Positions 9,185 to 18,846 are shown, numbered from the stretch's first letter. The stretch: 64,000 nt of DNA from Novosphingobium lentum NBRC 107847 (GCF_001590965.1 NZ_BCTW01000008.1:107501-171500), one strand, 5' to 3'. The notes: a model not told the origin generated them from the sequence alone. Numbers and translations are program-made.

Positions 9185-10711
9185 ATGATGACTTCAGTCG
9201 CGCTGGATCGACCGGCATCGCCATCGCTGTTTGCCGGCGAGATTCCCCGCACTGCGCTGATCGCCGGATTCGTGCTGTTCCTCGTCAATATCCTGACCGC
9301 CGGCTTGCAGACGCCGCTGTGGCTGGACGAAAACTTCAGCGCAACGATCGCGGCGCAGCCCGATGTCCGGCATCTGGTCGACTGGTGCCTCAACGAACTC
9401 AGTGGGCCGTTGTACTATTCGGTGTTGTGGGCGTGGGAAAAGGTCGCCGGCGACGGCAACCTCGCGCTCAGGATTCCCAGCCTGCTGTTCTCGATCGCCG
9501 CGCCCGCAGTGCTGCTATGGAAGGGCCACGAGGACCGCACGACGCGGATCCTGTGGGCGTTCACCATCGCGCTGTGGGGCCCCGGGTTCGGCATTGCCAC
9601 CGAAGCGCGCCCGTACACCCTGATGCTGTTGCTGGGCTGCGTGCAGGCGATCTGCTTTCTCAGCCTGCTGCGCGCACCGACCACGCGGCGCGCCGCGATC
9701 TGGGCAGGCGTATCGTCGCTCGCCGTGCTCACGCACTATCACGCCATCGTGATCTCGGGCGTGCAGGGCATCGCCTTTCTGCTGGTGTGGCGACAGACCG
9801 CGCTGCGGACGTGGCCGGCGTTGCTGGTGCTGGTCCCGATGGCGGCGTGGATGAGCGTGCACCTGCAGGTCGTGCTCCACTACGCCAATTCGGGGCAGAC
9901 CTGGTATCAGGTCCTGCACTGGGAGCAGGCGCTGATCGTGCCGGTGTTCTTCTGCGGCTCGCTGGCGACCGCCGTGGCGCTCGCGATCCTGACGCCCGCC
10001 GCCATCCATGCCCGGTTCGCGCGGGCAAAGGCAGCGCGTGCGGGGCTGTTCCCGCTGTCGCCCGAAGTGGTGCTGATCGTGACCGGGCTGATCGCGACGC
10101 TGATCGTCGTCGGCATGGGGTTCGTGCGGCCCAGCTTCTCGATCCGCTACCTGCTGGCGTTTGTGGGCGCGGTGTCGCTGGCGATCCCGCTTGTGCTGCG
10201 CGAGGTGAAGCCGACGCTGCCGTTTGCGTCGATGCTGATCGTCATCCTGCTGATCGGCGCTGCGGTGCCACCGCTGATGAAGCATGTGACGGCGCCGCAT
10301 GACGATCATCGCTACGATTTCAATTTCGAACAGCCTTCGGACTGGATCATGGCGCATCACGACGCGCGCAAGGTCGTGCTGCTGTGGGACAATCCGACCG
10401 CGCTGCTCGGCACGCCCGAGAAGATGGCCGACGTCGGCGGATTTTTCTTCCGCCGCGCCGGCCGCCCGGTCGAGGTGCTGATCCCGCACTACGCGCTGAA
10501 CGCCGATCCTTATCCTGCGGTGCTCGCGCTCACGGGCGCACGCGCTGATACAGCGGTGATCTGGGCGTTCGACAAGAACGTGCCCAACACCAGCGCGTTG
10601 CTCCACGCACCGGGCGTGCTGCAGGATACGGCCCGCTGGACCTGCCGCGATTTCGGGGCGCACGACATCACCGTGCTGGCCTGCGTGCCGCGTGCGGACA
10701 CCCATTCCTGA
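9185..10711 (+). CDS. Membrane glycosyltransferase, GT39/GT83 (ArnT/PMT) type
   Basis: 508 residues with about 10-12 membrane spans. The first periplasmic loop has the acidic pair typical of the C-type polyprenyl-phosphate-sugar transferases (LWLDEN near residue 43), and a second conserved motif ATEARPYTL follows near 140. Such enzymes transfer a sugar from undecaprenyl-phosphate to an acceptor on the outer face of the inner membrane. It opens the polysaccharide cluster, and a GtrA/GtrB-like pair lies 8 kb downstream in the same direction, so it is a candidate for the matching periplasmic transferase. TTAACCAT, a CtrA-like half site, lies about 50 bp upstream. Confidence 0.8.
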   Translation: MMTSVALDRPASPSLFAGEIPRTALIAGFVLFLVNILTAGLQTPLWLDENFSATIAAQPDVRHLVDWCLNELSGPLYYSVLWAWEKVAGDGNLALRIPSLLFSIAAPAVLLWKGHEDRTTRILWAFTIALWGPGFGIATEARPYTLMLLLGCVQAICFLSLLRAPTTRRAAIWAGVSSLAVLTHYHAIVISGVQGIAFLLVWRQTALRTWPALLVLVPMAAWMSVHLQVVLHYANSGQTWYQVLHWEQALIVPVFFCGSLATAVALAILTPAAIHARFARAKAARAGLFPLSPEVVLIVTGLIATLIVVGMGFVRPSFSIRYLLAFVGAVSLAIPLVLREVKPTLPFASMLIVILLIGAAVPPLMKHVTAPHDDHRYDFNFEQPSDWIMAHHDARKVVLLWDNPTALLGTPEKMADVGGFFFRRAGRPVEVLIPHYALNADPYPAVLALTGARADTAVIWAFDKNVPNTSALLHAPGVLQDTARWTCRDFGAHDITVLACVPRADTHS

Positions 10712-10781
10712 GCCCGCGCAACAGCGCCAAATCCGGCCGTTGCCGTACCTGTCGCATACCCCCCTTAGATTGCTGTTAACC

Positions 10782-10796
10782 TTAACGCTCCGTTAG
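10782..10796 (+). promoter_or_regulatory. Possible CtrA-type site upstream of rfbF
   Basis: TTAA-N7-TTAG sits about 105 bp upstream of the rfbF start, in the longest non-coding gap of the sugar cluster (10712-10899). It differs by one base from the TTAA-N7-TTAA consensus bound by the alphaproteobacterial cell-cycle regulator CtrA. The pattern is short and could occur by chance. Confidence 0.22.
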
Positions 10797-10899
10797 GAAA
10801 TAGCTGGGATAAACGCCTCGGACAGTCCGGAACGGTCCGCGATGCGCAGGCATGGCACGATCCCCGGATGCGCGAACGACGTCGCCGGGGGTGAAGTTG

Positions 10900-11667
10900 A
10901 TGCAAGCAGTTATTCTTGCGGGTGGACTGGGTACGCGGCTGGGTGAGGAAACATCCATCCGCCCCAAGCCGATGGTCGAAATCGGCGGAATGCCGATCAT
11001 CTGGCACATCATGAAGATCTATTCGAGCGCGGGGGTCAACGACTTCGTGATCTGCCTTGGTTACAAGGGCTACATGATCAAGGAGTACTTCGCGAACTAC
11101 TTCCTGCACAACACCGACGTCACGATCGACCTGCAGCGGAACAGCGTCGAGATCCACCAGAACTGGAGCGAACCGTGGCGGATCACGCTGGTCGATACCG
11201 GCGCCGATACGCAGACGGGGGGACGGTTGAAGGCGGTCGCGAACCACCTCAAGCCAGGGACGCCGTTCTGCTTCACTTATGGTGATGGCGTGGCCGATAT
11301 CGACGTGTCCAGCCTCATCGCGTTCCACCACGCGCAGGGCAAGCGCGCCACGATCACCGCGGTGTCTCCGCCCGGCCGGTTCGGCGCGATGGAGTTCGAC
11401 GGCGATCTGGTGCGCAATTTCCGGGAAAAGCCGGCCGGTGACGGCGGGCTGATCAATGGCGGCTTCTTCGTGGCCGACCCGTCGGTGCTCGATCTGATCG
11501 ACGGACCCGACACCATCTGGGAGCGCAGCCCGCTCGAACGTCTGGCTGCGGGCGGCGATCTGGCCGCCTATCGCCACGACGGGTTCTGGCAGCCGATGGA
11601 TACGCTGCGCGACAAGCTTTATCTTGAATCGCTGTGGCAGCAGGGCGCGCCCTGGAAATCCTGGTGA
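10900..11667 (+). CDS. rfbF: Glucose-1-phosphate cytidylyltransferase
   Basis: 255 residues; makes CDP-glucose from glucose-1-phosphate and CTP, the first step of CDP-3,6-dideoxyhexose synthesis. The nucleotidyltransferase signature LAGGLGTRLGEETSIRPKPM is at the N-terminus, with the metal-binding YGDGVADID near residue 127 and a C-terminal FWQPMDTLRDK block as in RfbF/DdhA. Length is normal for the family. I chose ATG at 10900; an in-frame GTG lies three codons upstream. The stop overlaps the rfbG start by 4 bp. Confidence 0.93.
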   Translation: MQAVILAGGLGTRLGEETSIRPKPMVEIGGMPIIWHIMKIYSSAGVNDFVICLGYKGYMIKEYFANYFLHNTDVTIDLQRNSVEIHQNWSEPWRITLVDTGADTQTGGRLKAVANHLKPGTPFCFTYGDGVADIDVSSLIAFHHAQGKRATITAVSPPGRFGAMEFDGDLVRNFREKPAGDGGLINGGFFVADPSVLDLIDGPDTIWERSPLERLAAGGDLAAYRHDGFWQPMDTLRDKLYLESLWQQGAPWKSW

Positions 11668-12719
11668 CGACCGATTTCTGGCAAGGCCGGCGCGTGCTGG
11701 TCACGGGCCACACCGGCTTCAAGGGCGGGTGGCTCAGCCTGTGGCTGCACCGGATGGGCGCACACGTCACCGGCCTGGCGCTGCCCGCGCCGACCGAGCC
11801 GAGCTTCTTCGCACAGACACGCCTTGCCGATCTGGTGGAACACCACGTGGGCGACGTGCGCGACATGCAGGTGGTCATGGATGCCATCGCCGCCGCGCGG
11901 CCCGAGATCGTGTTCCATCTCGCCGCTCAGCCGCTGGTCCGCTATTCGTACGACAACCCGGTCGAGACATACGCCACCAACGTGATGGGCACGGTGCACG
12001 TGCTCGAGGCCTGCCGCGCGGTCGACAGCGTGCGCGCGGTCGTCTGCGTGACGTCGGACAAATGCTACGAGAATCGCGAATGGATCTGGCCCTATCGGGA
12101 AAGCGATCCGATGGGCGGGCACGATCCCTACAGCAGCAGCAAGGGCGCGGCGGAAATCGCCATCGCATCGTGGCGCCATTCCTACCCCGATGGGCCGGCG
12201 ATCGCATCGGTGCGGGCGGGCAATGTCATCGGCGGGGGCGACTGGGCGCAAGATCGGCTCGTGCCCGACATCGTCCGCGCGCTCATCGCCGATGTACCGG
12301 TAAGCGTCCGCAATCCGGCGTCGATCCGCCCGTGGCAGCATGTGCTGGAAGCCCTGTCGGGCTACCTCATGGTGGGCGAACGATTGCTCGAGGGGCGGCG
12401 GGATGCCGCGACCGCGTGGAACTTCGGCCCGTCCGAGGAAGACGCGCAGCCGGTGGGCTGGATCGTCGACCAGATGCTTGCCAGCTGGGGTTCTGCGACC
12501 GGCTGGGACCGGCCCAACGTGGCCGGCCCGCACGAGGCGGTGCTGTTGCGGCTCGATTCGAGCAAGGCGCGCAGCGAACTCGGCTGGAAGCCGAAGCTGC
12601 GTTTAAACGAAGCGTTAACCATAATCGTCGATTGGCATAAGGGCGTCGCGCAAAGCGGCGATGCCCGGGACATCAGCCTGCGGCAGATCGACCAGTTCGC
12701 CGGCCACGGCGCAGCCTGA
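11664..12719 (+). CDS. rfbG: CDP-glucose 4,6-dehydratase
   Basis: 351 residues from the GTG at 11664, which overlaps the rfbF stop (GTGA). It is an NAD-dependent extended short-chain dehydrogenase converting CDP-glucose to CDP-4-keto-6-deoxyglucose. The cofactor loop VTGHTGFKGGWLS is near residue 13, and the catalytic TSDKCYEN and YSSSK (Tyr-x3-Lys) motifs lie around residues 130-160. The GGDWAQDRLVPD and RPWQHVLE blocks are typical of RfbG. A longer GTG start at 11634 would add ten residues but overlaps rfbF more. Confidence 0.93.
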   Translation: MTTDFWQGRRVLVTGHTGFKGGWLSLWLHRMGAHVTGLALPAPTEPSFFAQTRLADLVEHHVGDVRDMQVVMDAIAAARPEIVFHLAAQPLVRYSYDNPVETYATNVMGTVHVLEACRAVDSVRAVVCVTSDKCYENREWIWPYRESDPMGGHDPYSSSKGAAEIAIASWRHSYPDGPAIASVRAGNVIGGGDWAQDRLVPDIVRALIADVPVSVRNPASIRPWQHVLEALSGYLMVGERLLEGRRDAATAWNFGPSEEDAQPVGWIVDQMLASWGSATGWDRPNVAGPHEAVLLRLDSSKARSELGWKPKLRLNEALTIIVDWHKGVAQSGDARDISLRQIDQFAGHGAA

Positions 12720-12733
12720 AGTAGCGAGGATCC

Positions 12734-14107
12734 ATGAGTGTGACCGAGATTTCGAACATTTCGCCATTGCAGGCCCTGGCCGGAGATACGGACGAAGGCG
12801 AACTGCGCCACCTGATCCTCGATCTGGTCGGCGAATATGCCCGCCGCCATCACGCCACCCCCGCGTTCTTGCCGGGGACCAGCCCGGTGCCCGTGTCGGG
12901 CAAGGTCTATGGCGCTTCGGACATGCAGTCGCTGGTCGATTCCGCGCTGGATTTCTGGCTGACCACGGGGCGCTTCAACGCCTCGTTCGAGGAACGGCTG
13001 GCCGCGCGCATCGGCATCCGCCACGTGCTGACGACCAATTCGGGATCATCCGCCAACCTGCTGGCGCTGTCGTCACTGTGCTCGCACTATCTGCGCGACG
13101 AGGCGCTCAAGCCCGGTGACGAGGTCATCACGGTGGCGACCGGCTTTCCGACCACGGTCAACCCCGTGCTGCAGTACGGCCTAGTCCCGGTGTTCGTCGA
13201 TGTCGACATCCCGACCTACAATATCAAGCCCGACGCGATCGAGGCGGCGGTGTCCAGCCGGACGCGCGCGATCATGATCGCGCACGCGCTCGGCAATCCG
13301 TTCGATCTGGCCGAAGTGATGCGCGTCGCCAAGAAGTACAACCTGTGGGTCATCGAGGATTGCTGCGACGCGCTCGGCGCGACGTATGACGGGCGCCACG
13401 TCGGCACGTTCGGCGATATCGGCACGCTCAGCTTCTATCCGGCGCATCACATCACGATGGGCGAGGGCGGGGCGGTGTTCACCGAAAAGCCGCGGCTCAA
13501 GCGCGTGATTGAATCGATGCGCGACTGGGGTCGCGACTGCTGGTGCGCGCCGGGCATGGACAACACTTGCGGCAAGCGGTTCTGCCGCCAGCTTGGCGAC
13601 CTGCCGATGGGCTATGACCATAAATACACTTACGGCCATGCCGGCTACAACCTGAAGATCACCGACATGCAGGCCGCCGTCGGCGTGGCCCAGCTCGATC
13701 GGCTGGACGGTTTCATCGCCGACCGCCGGCGCAATTTCGATATCCTGACGCAGCTGCTCAAGCCGTTCGAGGATGTGTTCATCCTGCCCGAGGCGACGCC
13801 CAACAGCGAGCCGTCGTGGTTCGGCTTCCCGATCACCATCCGCAAGGGTGCGCCGTTCACGCGCGAACAGCTGGTGCCGCACCTGGAAGCCCACAAGATC
13901 GGCACGCGGCTGTTGTTCGCGGGCAACCTGATCCGCCAGCCGTACATGCGCGGCCGCGACTACCGCGTGGTCGGTTCGCTGGAGAATTCGGACATCGTGA
14001 CCGAGCGCACGTTCTGGATCGGGCTCTATCCCGGTCTGGGCGAGGATCATCTCGGTTATGTCGCCGGGGTCGTAAAGGATTTTTTAAGGAACTGCGTTAA
14101 TAACTGA
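12734..14107 (+). CDS. rfbH: CDP-4-keto-6-deoxyglucose 3-dehydrase (E1, RfbH)
   Basis: 457 residues, an aminotransferase-fold PMP enzyme with a [2Fe-2S] cluster that removes the C3 hydroxyl to give, after reduction, CDP-4-keto-3,6-dideoxyglucose. Two diagnostic features are visible. The PLP-binding Lys is replaced by His ([12 protein letters not shown]), and the cluster ligands fit Cys-x57-Cys-x-Cys-x7-Cys exactly (second Cys of DCCDALG, then [11 protein letters not shown]). The partner reductase E3 (RfbI/DdhD) is not in the window. A 14-bp gap separates it from rfbG. This commits the cluster to a 3,6-dideoxy sugar. Confidence 0.94.
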   Translation: MSVTEISNISPLQALAGDTDEGELRHLILDLVGEYARRHHATPAFLPGTSPVPVSGKVYGASDMQSLVDSALDFWLTTGRFNASFEERLAARIGIRHVLTTNSGSSANLLALSSLCSHYLRDEALKPGDEVITVATGFPTTVNPVLQYGLVPVFVDVDIPTYNIKPDAIEAAVSSRTRAIMIAHALGNPFDLAEVMRVAKKYNLWVIEDCCDALGATYDGRHVGTFGDIGTLSFYPAHHITMGEGGAVFTEKPRLKRVIESMRDWGRDCWCAPGMDNTCGKRFCRQLGDLPMGYDHKYTYGHAGYNLKITDMQAAVGVAQLDRLDGFIADRRRNFDILTQLLKPFEDVFILPEATPNSEPSWFGFPITIRKGAPFTREQLVPHLEAHKIGTRLLFAGNLIRQPYMRGRDYRVVGSLENSDIVTERTFWIGLYPGLGEDHLGYVAGVVKDFLRNCVNN

Positions 14108-14153
14108 GCCTTAGCCGATGGGCAGTGGGGACCGCTCGAACAGGGGATATGTG

Positions 14154-15266
14154 GTGACCGAATCGATTTTCAATAACTTGTTCGTTCTCGAACTTGCCAA
14201 CAACCACTGGGGTAATACCGAGCGGGGCCTTAAGATCATCCGCGACTTTGCGCGCGTGGTGAAGTTCAACAACGTGCGCGCTGCGATCAAGCTGCAGTTC
14301 CGCGACGTCGACAGCTTCATCCACCCCGATTTCCGCGACCGAGCGGATATCCGCTACATCAAGAAGACCCAGGACACCCACATGTCGTGGGACAACCTGC
14401 GCCTGATGGTCGAAACGGTGCGCGATTTCGGCATGGTCACGATGGTCACGCCGTTCGACGAAGTCTCGGTCGACAAGTGCGTCGAATTCGGCGTCGAGAT
14501 CCTCAAGATCGCCAGTTCCGACATCCGCGACAAGACCCTGCTGCGCAAGATCGCATCGACCGGGCTGCCGGTGATCGCCTCGTCGGGCGGCGCGGACCTT
14601 GAACATGTCGACCAGCTCGTGACCTTCTTCACCTCGCGCAACATCCCCTTCTCGCTCAACCACTGCGTCTCGCTCTATCCGTCCGAGGACGGCGATCTCG
14701 AGCTCGACCAGATCGATTTCCTCAAGGCGCGCTATCCCGACATCACGATCGGCTTTTCGACCCACGAACACCGCGACTGGTGGGATTCGACGCTGATCGC
14801 CTACGGCAAGGGCGCCCGCACGTTCGAACGTCATATCGACATCGATTACGAAGGCGTTCCGGTCAGTTCGTACTGCACCAAGCCGCACCAGGCCGATACC
14901 TGGTTCCGCGCGATGAAGAAGGCACAGGAAATGTGCGGCAGCGGTTCGGCCCAGCGCCGCGTCGTGCCCGAGGGCGAACGCACCTACCTCGATGCGCTGG
15001 TGCGCGGTGTTTACGCCAGGCGCGACCTCGCCAAGGGCGAAGTGCTGACCGCCGATGACGTCTATTTCGCGGTGCCGTTGCTCAAGGGCCAGCTGTCCAC
15101 GCGGGAATTCGCCGGCGGCGAATACCTCACCGGTCCGATCAAGGCGCATGCGCCGCTCGACATCTACACCGTCGATGGTCCGGGCCTCAAGAACCCGTCG
15201 CTGCTGCGGCTGATCAAGGATCGCGGGCACGATGCCACGCCCCCTCGCGCCGCGATGGTCTCCTGA
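14154..15266 (+). CDS. NeuB/SpsE-like PEP-condensing sugar-acid synthase with SAF domain
   Basis: About 370 residues. The N-terminal TIM-barrel resembles N-acetylneuraminate synthases, which join phosphoenolpyruvate to an aldose: TPFDEVSVD, ILKIASSDI, the C-x-S-x-YP block (CVSLYPSEDGD), STHEHRDWWD and ERHIDID are all visible. The last 70 or so residues are an antifreeze-like SAF domain (LVRGVYARRDLAKGEVL) that caps the active site. GTG at 14154 follows AGGGG by 7 bases. No CMP-sialate synthetase or hexosamine epimerase is nearby, so the substrate is probably not a sialic acid precursor. It lies between rfbH and a TPP enzyme. Confidence 0.85.
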   Translation: MTESIFNNLFVLELANNHWGNTERGLKIIRDFARVVKFNNVRAAIKLQFRDVDSFIHPDFRDRADIRYIKKTQDTHMSWDNLRLMVETVRDFGMVTMVTPFDEVSVDKCVEFGVEILKIASSDIRDKTLLRKIASTGLPVIASSGGADLEHVDQLVTFFTSRNIPFSLNHCVSLYPSEDGDLELDQIDFLKARYPDITIGFSTHEHRDWWDSTLIAYGKGARTFERHIDIDYEGVPVSSYCTKPHQADTWFRAMKKAQEMCGSGSAQRRVVPEGERTYLDALVRGVYARRDLAKGEVLTADDVYFAVPLLKGQLSTREFAGGEYLTGPIKAHAPLDIYTVDGPGLKNPSLLRLIKDRGHDATPPRAAMVS

Positions 15267-15267
15267 G

Positions 15268-17175
15268 ATGAACTTCGTGACCCAGACCGCCGAATTCGGC
15301 CTGACCAAAGAGCGGGCCAGCCCGGCGGTGAGCCGGATGCGGCTGGCGGACTTTGTCGCGCAGCGCATTGCCGAACACGGCGTGCGGCACGTGTTCATGC
15401 TGACCGGCGGCGGGGCGATGCATCTCAACGATGCGCTCGGTCGCACCGATGGCCTGCGCTATGTCTGCTTCCACCACGAGCAGGCAGCCGCGATGGCGGC
15501 GGAAAGCTATGCGCGCCTGTCGGGGCGAATGGCCGCGCTCAATGTCACCACGGGGCCCGGCGGCATCAACGCGCTCAACGGCGTCCATGGCGCGTTTACC
15601 GATTCCATCCCGATGCTGGTGCTGTCCGGACAGGTCAAGCGCGAGACGCTGCGCCACAATGCGCCGGTCGTCGTGCGGCAACTGGGGGACCAGGAAGCCG
15701 ACATCACCGACATGGCGCGGTCGATCACCAAGTTCGCGGTCACCGTCACCAACCCGCACGACATCCGCTACTTGCTCGAAAAGGCGCTGTATCTGGCCGA
15801 AACCGGCCGGCCCGGCCCGGTGTGGCTCGACATTCCGATCGACGTCCAGTCCGCGCTGATCGACCCGTCGCAGATGCGCGGGTTCGATCCGATGGCCGAA
15901 GGCTATGGCCACGCGCACGCGATTCCGGGCGAATACGGCTGGCTGCGCGGCGATGACCTGCACCGCGTGGCGCAGGACGTGATCCGCGCCGTGCGGCAGT
16001 CCAAACGGCCCGTCCTGCTGCCCGGCACCGGCATCCGCATCGCCGGGGTTTATGATCAGTTCCTCGAACTGGCCGACAGGCTGGGCATCGCGGTCGCCCC
16101 GGCGTGGAATGCGCAGGATCTCGTGCCCGACGATCACCCGCTGTACGTGGGCCGGCCGGGAACCGTGGGCGATCGCTCGGGCAACTTCGCGGTGCAAAGC
16201 AGCGACCTGCTGCTGGTGCTGGGATGCCGCCTCAACATTCGCCAGATCAGCTACAACTATGCCGGCTTCGCGCCCGACGCGCAGAAGATCATGGTCGATG
16301 TCGATGCGGCCGAACTGTTCAAGCCGACGCTGTCGATCGACCTGCCGGTCCATGCCGACTTGCGCACGTTCGTGCCCGCGCTGATCGAGGCGCTGGACGG
16401 TTACGAGACGCCCGCCGCGCATCGCACGTATGTCGACTGGGCGATGGAGCGCCGGCAGCGCTACCCCACGGTCCTGCCGGAATACTGGCAGACGCAAGGC
16501 GTGGTGAACCCCTACTGCTTCACCGAAAAGCTGTTCGAGGCGCTGAAGGCGGACGAAGTGATCGTGATGGCCGATGCCACCGCGGCGGTCGTCACCGTGC
16601 AGGCGGCGAAGCTCAAGACCGGCCAGCGCCTGTATTCCAACTCGGGCGCGGCATCGATGGGTTATGACCTGCCCGCCACGATCGGCGCCTGGCACGCGAT
16701 GCCCGCAGGCGCGGAGCGGATCATCTGCCTGGCCGGCGACGGCAGCATCATGCAGAACCTGCAGGAACTGCAGACGATCATCGGGCAGGGCATCCCGGCC
16801 AAGATCTTCCTCTACAACAATTCGGGCTATCACTCGATCCGCCAGACCCAGCAGGCCTATTTCGACGGCCACTCGGTGGGTTGCGGGCCGGATTCGGGCG
16901 TGACCTTTCCCGATTTCGGCAAAGTCGCGGCGGCGTTCGGGTTTGCCTATACGCGCACATCCGAACACGCCGACATGGTCCGGGCGATCGCCGATACGCT
17001 GTCCGCCCCCGGCGCGGCCATTTGCGAAATCTTCATCGACAAGGAGCAGAACTTCGCGCCGAAGGTGTCATCGCGACGCCTGGAGGATGGCAGCATGGTG
17101 ACAGCGCCCCTGCACGATCTCGCGCCGTTTCTGCCACGCGACGAACTCGCCGAAGCGATGCGGGTGCCGGCATGA
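15268..17175 (+). CDS. Thiamine-diphosphate-dependent enzyme, acetolactate synthase/YerE-like
   Basis: 635 residues in the usual three-domain ThDP layout. The catalytic Glu lies in FHHEQAAAMAAESYARLSG near residue 75, TTGPGG follows, and the C-terminal ThDP site has GDGSIMQNL...YNN. It is some 60 residues longer than typical acetolactate synthase large subunits. In Yersinia, the ThDP enzyme YerE transfers a pyruvate-derived acetyl group to C4 of CDP-4-keto-3,6-dideoxyglucose, the product of rfbFGH, to build the branched sugar yersiniose. The same gene set here suggests an analogous carboligation. That assignment is inference. The start is one base after the NeuB-like stop. Confidence 0.82.
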   Translation: MNFVTQTAEFGLTKERASPAVSRMRLADFVAQRIAEHGVRHVFMLTGGGAMHLNDALGRTDGLRYVCFHHEQAAAMAAESYARLSGRMAALNVTTGPGGINALNGVHGAFTDSIPMLVLSGQVKRETLRHNAPVVVRQLGDQEADITDMARSITKFAVTVTNPHDIRYLLEKALYLAETGRPGPVWLDIPIDVQSALIDPSQMRGFDPMAEGYGHAHAIPGEYGWLRGDDLHRVAQDVIRAVRQSKRPVLLPGTGIRIAGVYDQFLELADRLGIAVAPAWNAQDLVPDDHPLYVGRPGTVGDRSGNFAVQSSDLLLVLGCRLNIRQISYNYAGFAPDAQKIMVDVDAAELFKPTLSIDLPVHADLRTFVPALIEALDGYETPAAHRTYVDWAMERRQRYPTVLPEYWQTQGVVNPYCFTEKLFEALKADEVIVMADATAAVVTVQAAKLKTGQRLYSNSGAASMGYDLPATIGAWHAMPAGAERIICLAGDGSIMQNLQELQTIIGQGIPAKIFLYNNSGYHSIRQTQQAYFDGHSVGCGPDSGVTFPDFGKVAAAFGFAYTRTSEHADMVRAIADTLSAPGAAICEIFIDKEQNFAPKVSSRRLEDGSMVTAPLHDLAPFLPRDELAEAMRVPA

Positions 17176-17858
17176 CCGCCCCGGTCGCCAACATCGTCTT
17201 CGACCTCGATGGCACGCTGATCGACAGCGCCCCGGTGTTCGTCGAAGTGCTCAACGCGATGCTCGCCGATCGCGGCAGCGCCCGCCGCGTGACCCAGTCG
17301 GACATCCGCCCGTTCGCCAGTCTGGGCGGGCCCGCGCTCGTCAGCGGCGTGCTGGCGCAGGAATGCGGCGATCTGCGGCAGGAAGTCGACGATTTTCGCG
17401 CGCGCTACCGGCTGTATCCGACGCCGATCGAATCGCTTTACGACGGCGTGGCCGATGGCGTGAAGGCGCTGTCCGCGCACGGCTTCCGGTTGGCGATCTG
17501 TTCGAACAAGCCGCAGCAGCTGTGCGAAAAGGTGATCGCCGATGTCGGCCTGACCGAACATTTTCCGGTCATCGTCGGCAGTTCGCCCGATCGCATGGCC
17601 AAGCCCGCGCCCGATCTCATGGAACTGGTGATGGCGCAGCTCGGCACCACGGTGCACGATTGCCTTTACGTCGGCGACAGCGAGATCGACCAGGCGCTGG
17701 CCAAGGCGACCGGCGTGCGCTTCGCTTTCGTGACCTACGGCTATGCCACCGAACAGTTCACCGTGGGCCAGCAGGACGAGTTCAGCCGGTTTTCCGATCT
17801 GGTCCGGTGGGTCACGACGGAACGCGCGGCGATCCTGCCGGCGCGCGGCGCAGCATAG
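17172..17858 (+). CDS. HAD-superfamily phosphatase (Gph-like)
   Basis: 228 residues; the start ATG overlaps the upstream stop by 4 bp. The HAD motifs are in order: DLDGTLID (nucleophile and acid Asp) near residue 11, SNKP (motif II) near 111, Lys in MAKPAPD near 142, and GDSEID (motif III/IV) near 165. It resembles phosphoglycolate phosphatase. In this cluster it may dephosphorylate a sugar-phosphate product of the NeuB-like enzyme, as happens in KDO and KDN pathways; this is inference from position. Confidence 0.85.
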   Translation: MTAPVANIVFDLDGTLIDSAPVFVEVLNAMLADRGSARRVTQSDIRPFASLGGPALVSGVLAQECGDLRQEVDDFRARYRLYPTPIESLYDGVADGVKALSAHGFRLAICSNKPQQLCEKVIADVGLTEHFPVIVGSSPDRMAKPAPDLMELVMAQLGTTVHDCLYVGDSEIDQALAKATGVRFAFVTYGYATEQFTVGQQDEFSRFSDLVRWVTTERAAILPARGAA

Positions 17859-17874
17859 CGCGGCCGACGGCACC

Positions 17875-18846
17875 ATGGCGCTCTCCGCTCACATCGCCGC
17901 CGCGTTGCGGCAGGGCCCACAGCGGATCGTCGTGACCGGCGCCAGCGGCTGGCTCGGCCGCGCCACGGTCGACCTGTTGCACGATGCGCTGGGCGATGCG
18001 TTTGCGCAGCGGGTGGTGTGTTTCGGATCGCGGCAGGCCGATGTGCGCCTGTCCGCCACGCGGGTCATCGCGCAACGGCCGCTGAGCGAGCTTGGCACGT
18101 TGCCGCGCCAGCCGACGCTGCTGCTGCATTTCGCGTTCCTGACCAAAGACCGTGCCGAGGCGATGCCCGAGGCGGACTATTGCGCCGCCAACCGCGCCAT
18201 CCGGCAGACGGTGCTCGATGCGCTGAACCCGATCGGCGTGGAGGCGGTCTTCGTCGCCTCGTCGGGCGCCGCGCGCCACGCGGACGACGCAGCGGCTGCG
18301 CCCGCCATGCGGCTGTACGGCATGCTCAAGCGCGAGGACGAGGACGCTTTCGCCGACTGGGCGCAAACGCATGGCACCAGCGCGGCCATCGCCCGGATCT
18401 TCAACATCTCCGGCCCGCACATCAACAAGCTCAACAGCTATGCGCTGTCGTCGTTCGTGCTCGATGCGCTGGCGGGCAAGCCCGTGGTCGTCCGCGCGCG
18501 CCACGATGTGCGGCGCGGCTATGTCGCCATCCGCGAGCTGATGTCGCTGGCGTTCGCGCTGCTGCTCGAACGGCACAGCGGGGTCACGCGCTTCGACAGC
18601 GGTGGCCAGGACATCGAACTCGGCGCGCTGGCCGCGATGATCGCAGCGTCGACGGATGGCGTGATCGACCGCCCATCTGTCCGCGACGGGCTGGCCGACA
18701 TCTACCTCGGTGACGACCGCTCCTACCGCCTGCTGCTCGACCGCCACTGCATCGAAACCGTGCCGCTTTCCGACCAGATCGGCGAGACGGCTGCCTTCCT
18801 GAAAAGCGGGTCTGCCTGCGATATGTCACAGGATATGTATGCTTAA
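17875..18846 (+). CDS. NAD(P)-dependent epimerase/reductase (extended SDR)
   Basis: 323 residues. The Rossmann motif VTGASGWLGRA starts near residue 20 and the catalytic Tyr-x3-Lys (YGMLK) is near residue 147, preceded by ASSGAA. The sugar-nucleotide binding part is short. In the presumed pathway it could reduce the keto group created by the ThDP enzyme, the role played by YerF in yersiniose synthesis, or act as a 4-reductase. Its 3' end overlaps the GT2 gene by 8 bp. I chose ATG 17875, which starts 17 bp after the HAD stop; longer upstream frames overlap the HAD gene. Confidence 0.82.
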   Translation: MALSAHIAAALRQGPQRIVVTGASGWLGRATVDLLHDALGDAFAQRVVCFGSRQADVRLSATRVIAQRPLSELGTLPRQPTLLLHFAFLTKDRAEAMPEADYCAANRAIRQTVLDALNPIGVEAVFVASSGAARHADDAAAAPAMRLYGMLKREDEDAFADWAQTHGTSAAIARIFNISGPHINKLNSYALSSFVLDALAGKPVVVRARHDVRRGYVAIRELMSLAFALLLERHSGVTRFDSGGQDIELGALAAMIAASTDGVIDRPSVRDGLADIYLGDDRSYRLLLDRHCIETVPLSDQIGETAAFLKSGSACDMSQDMYA

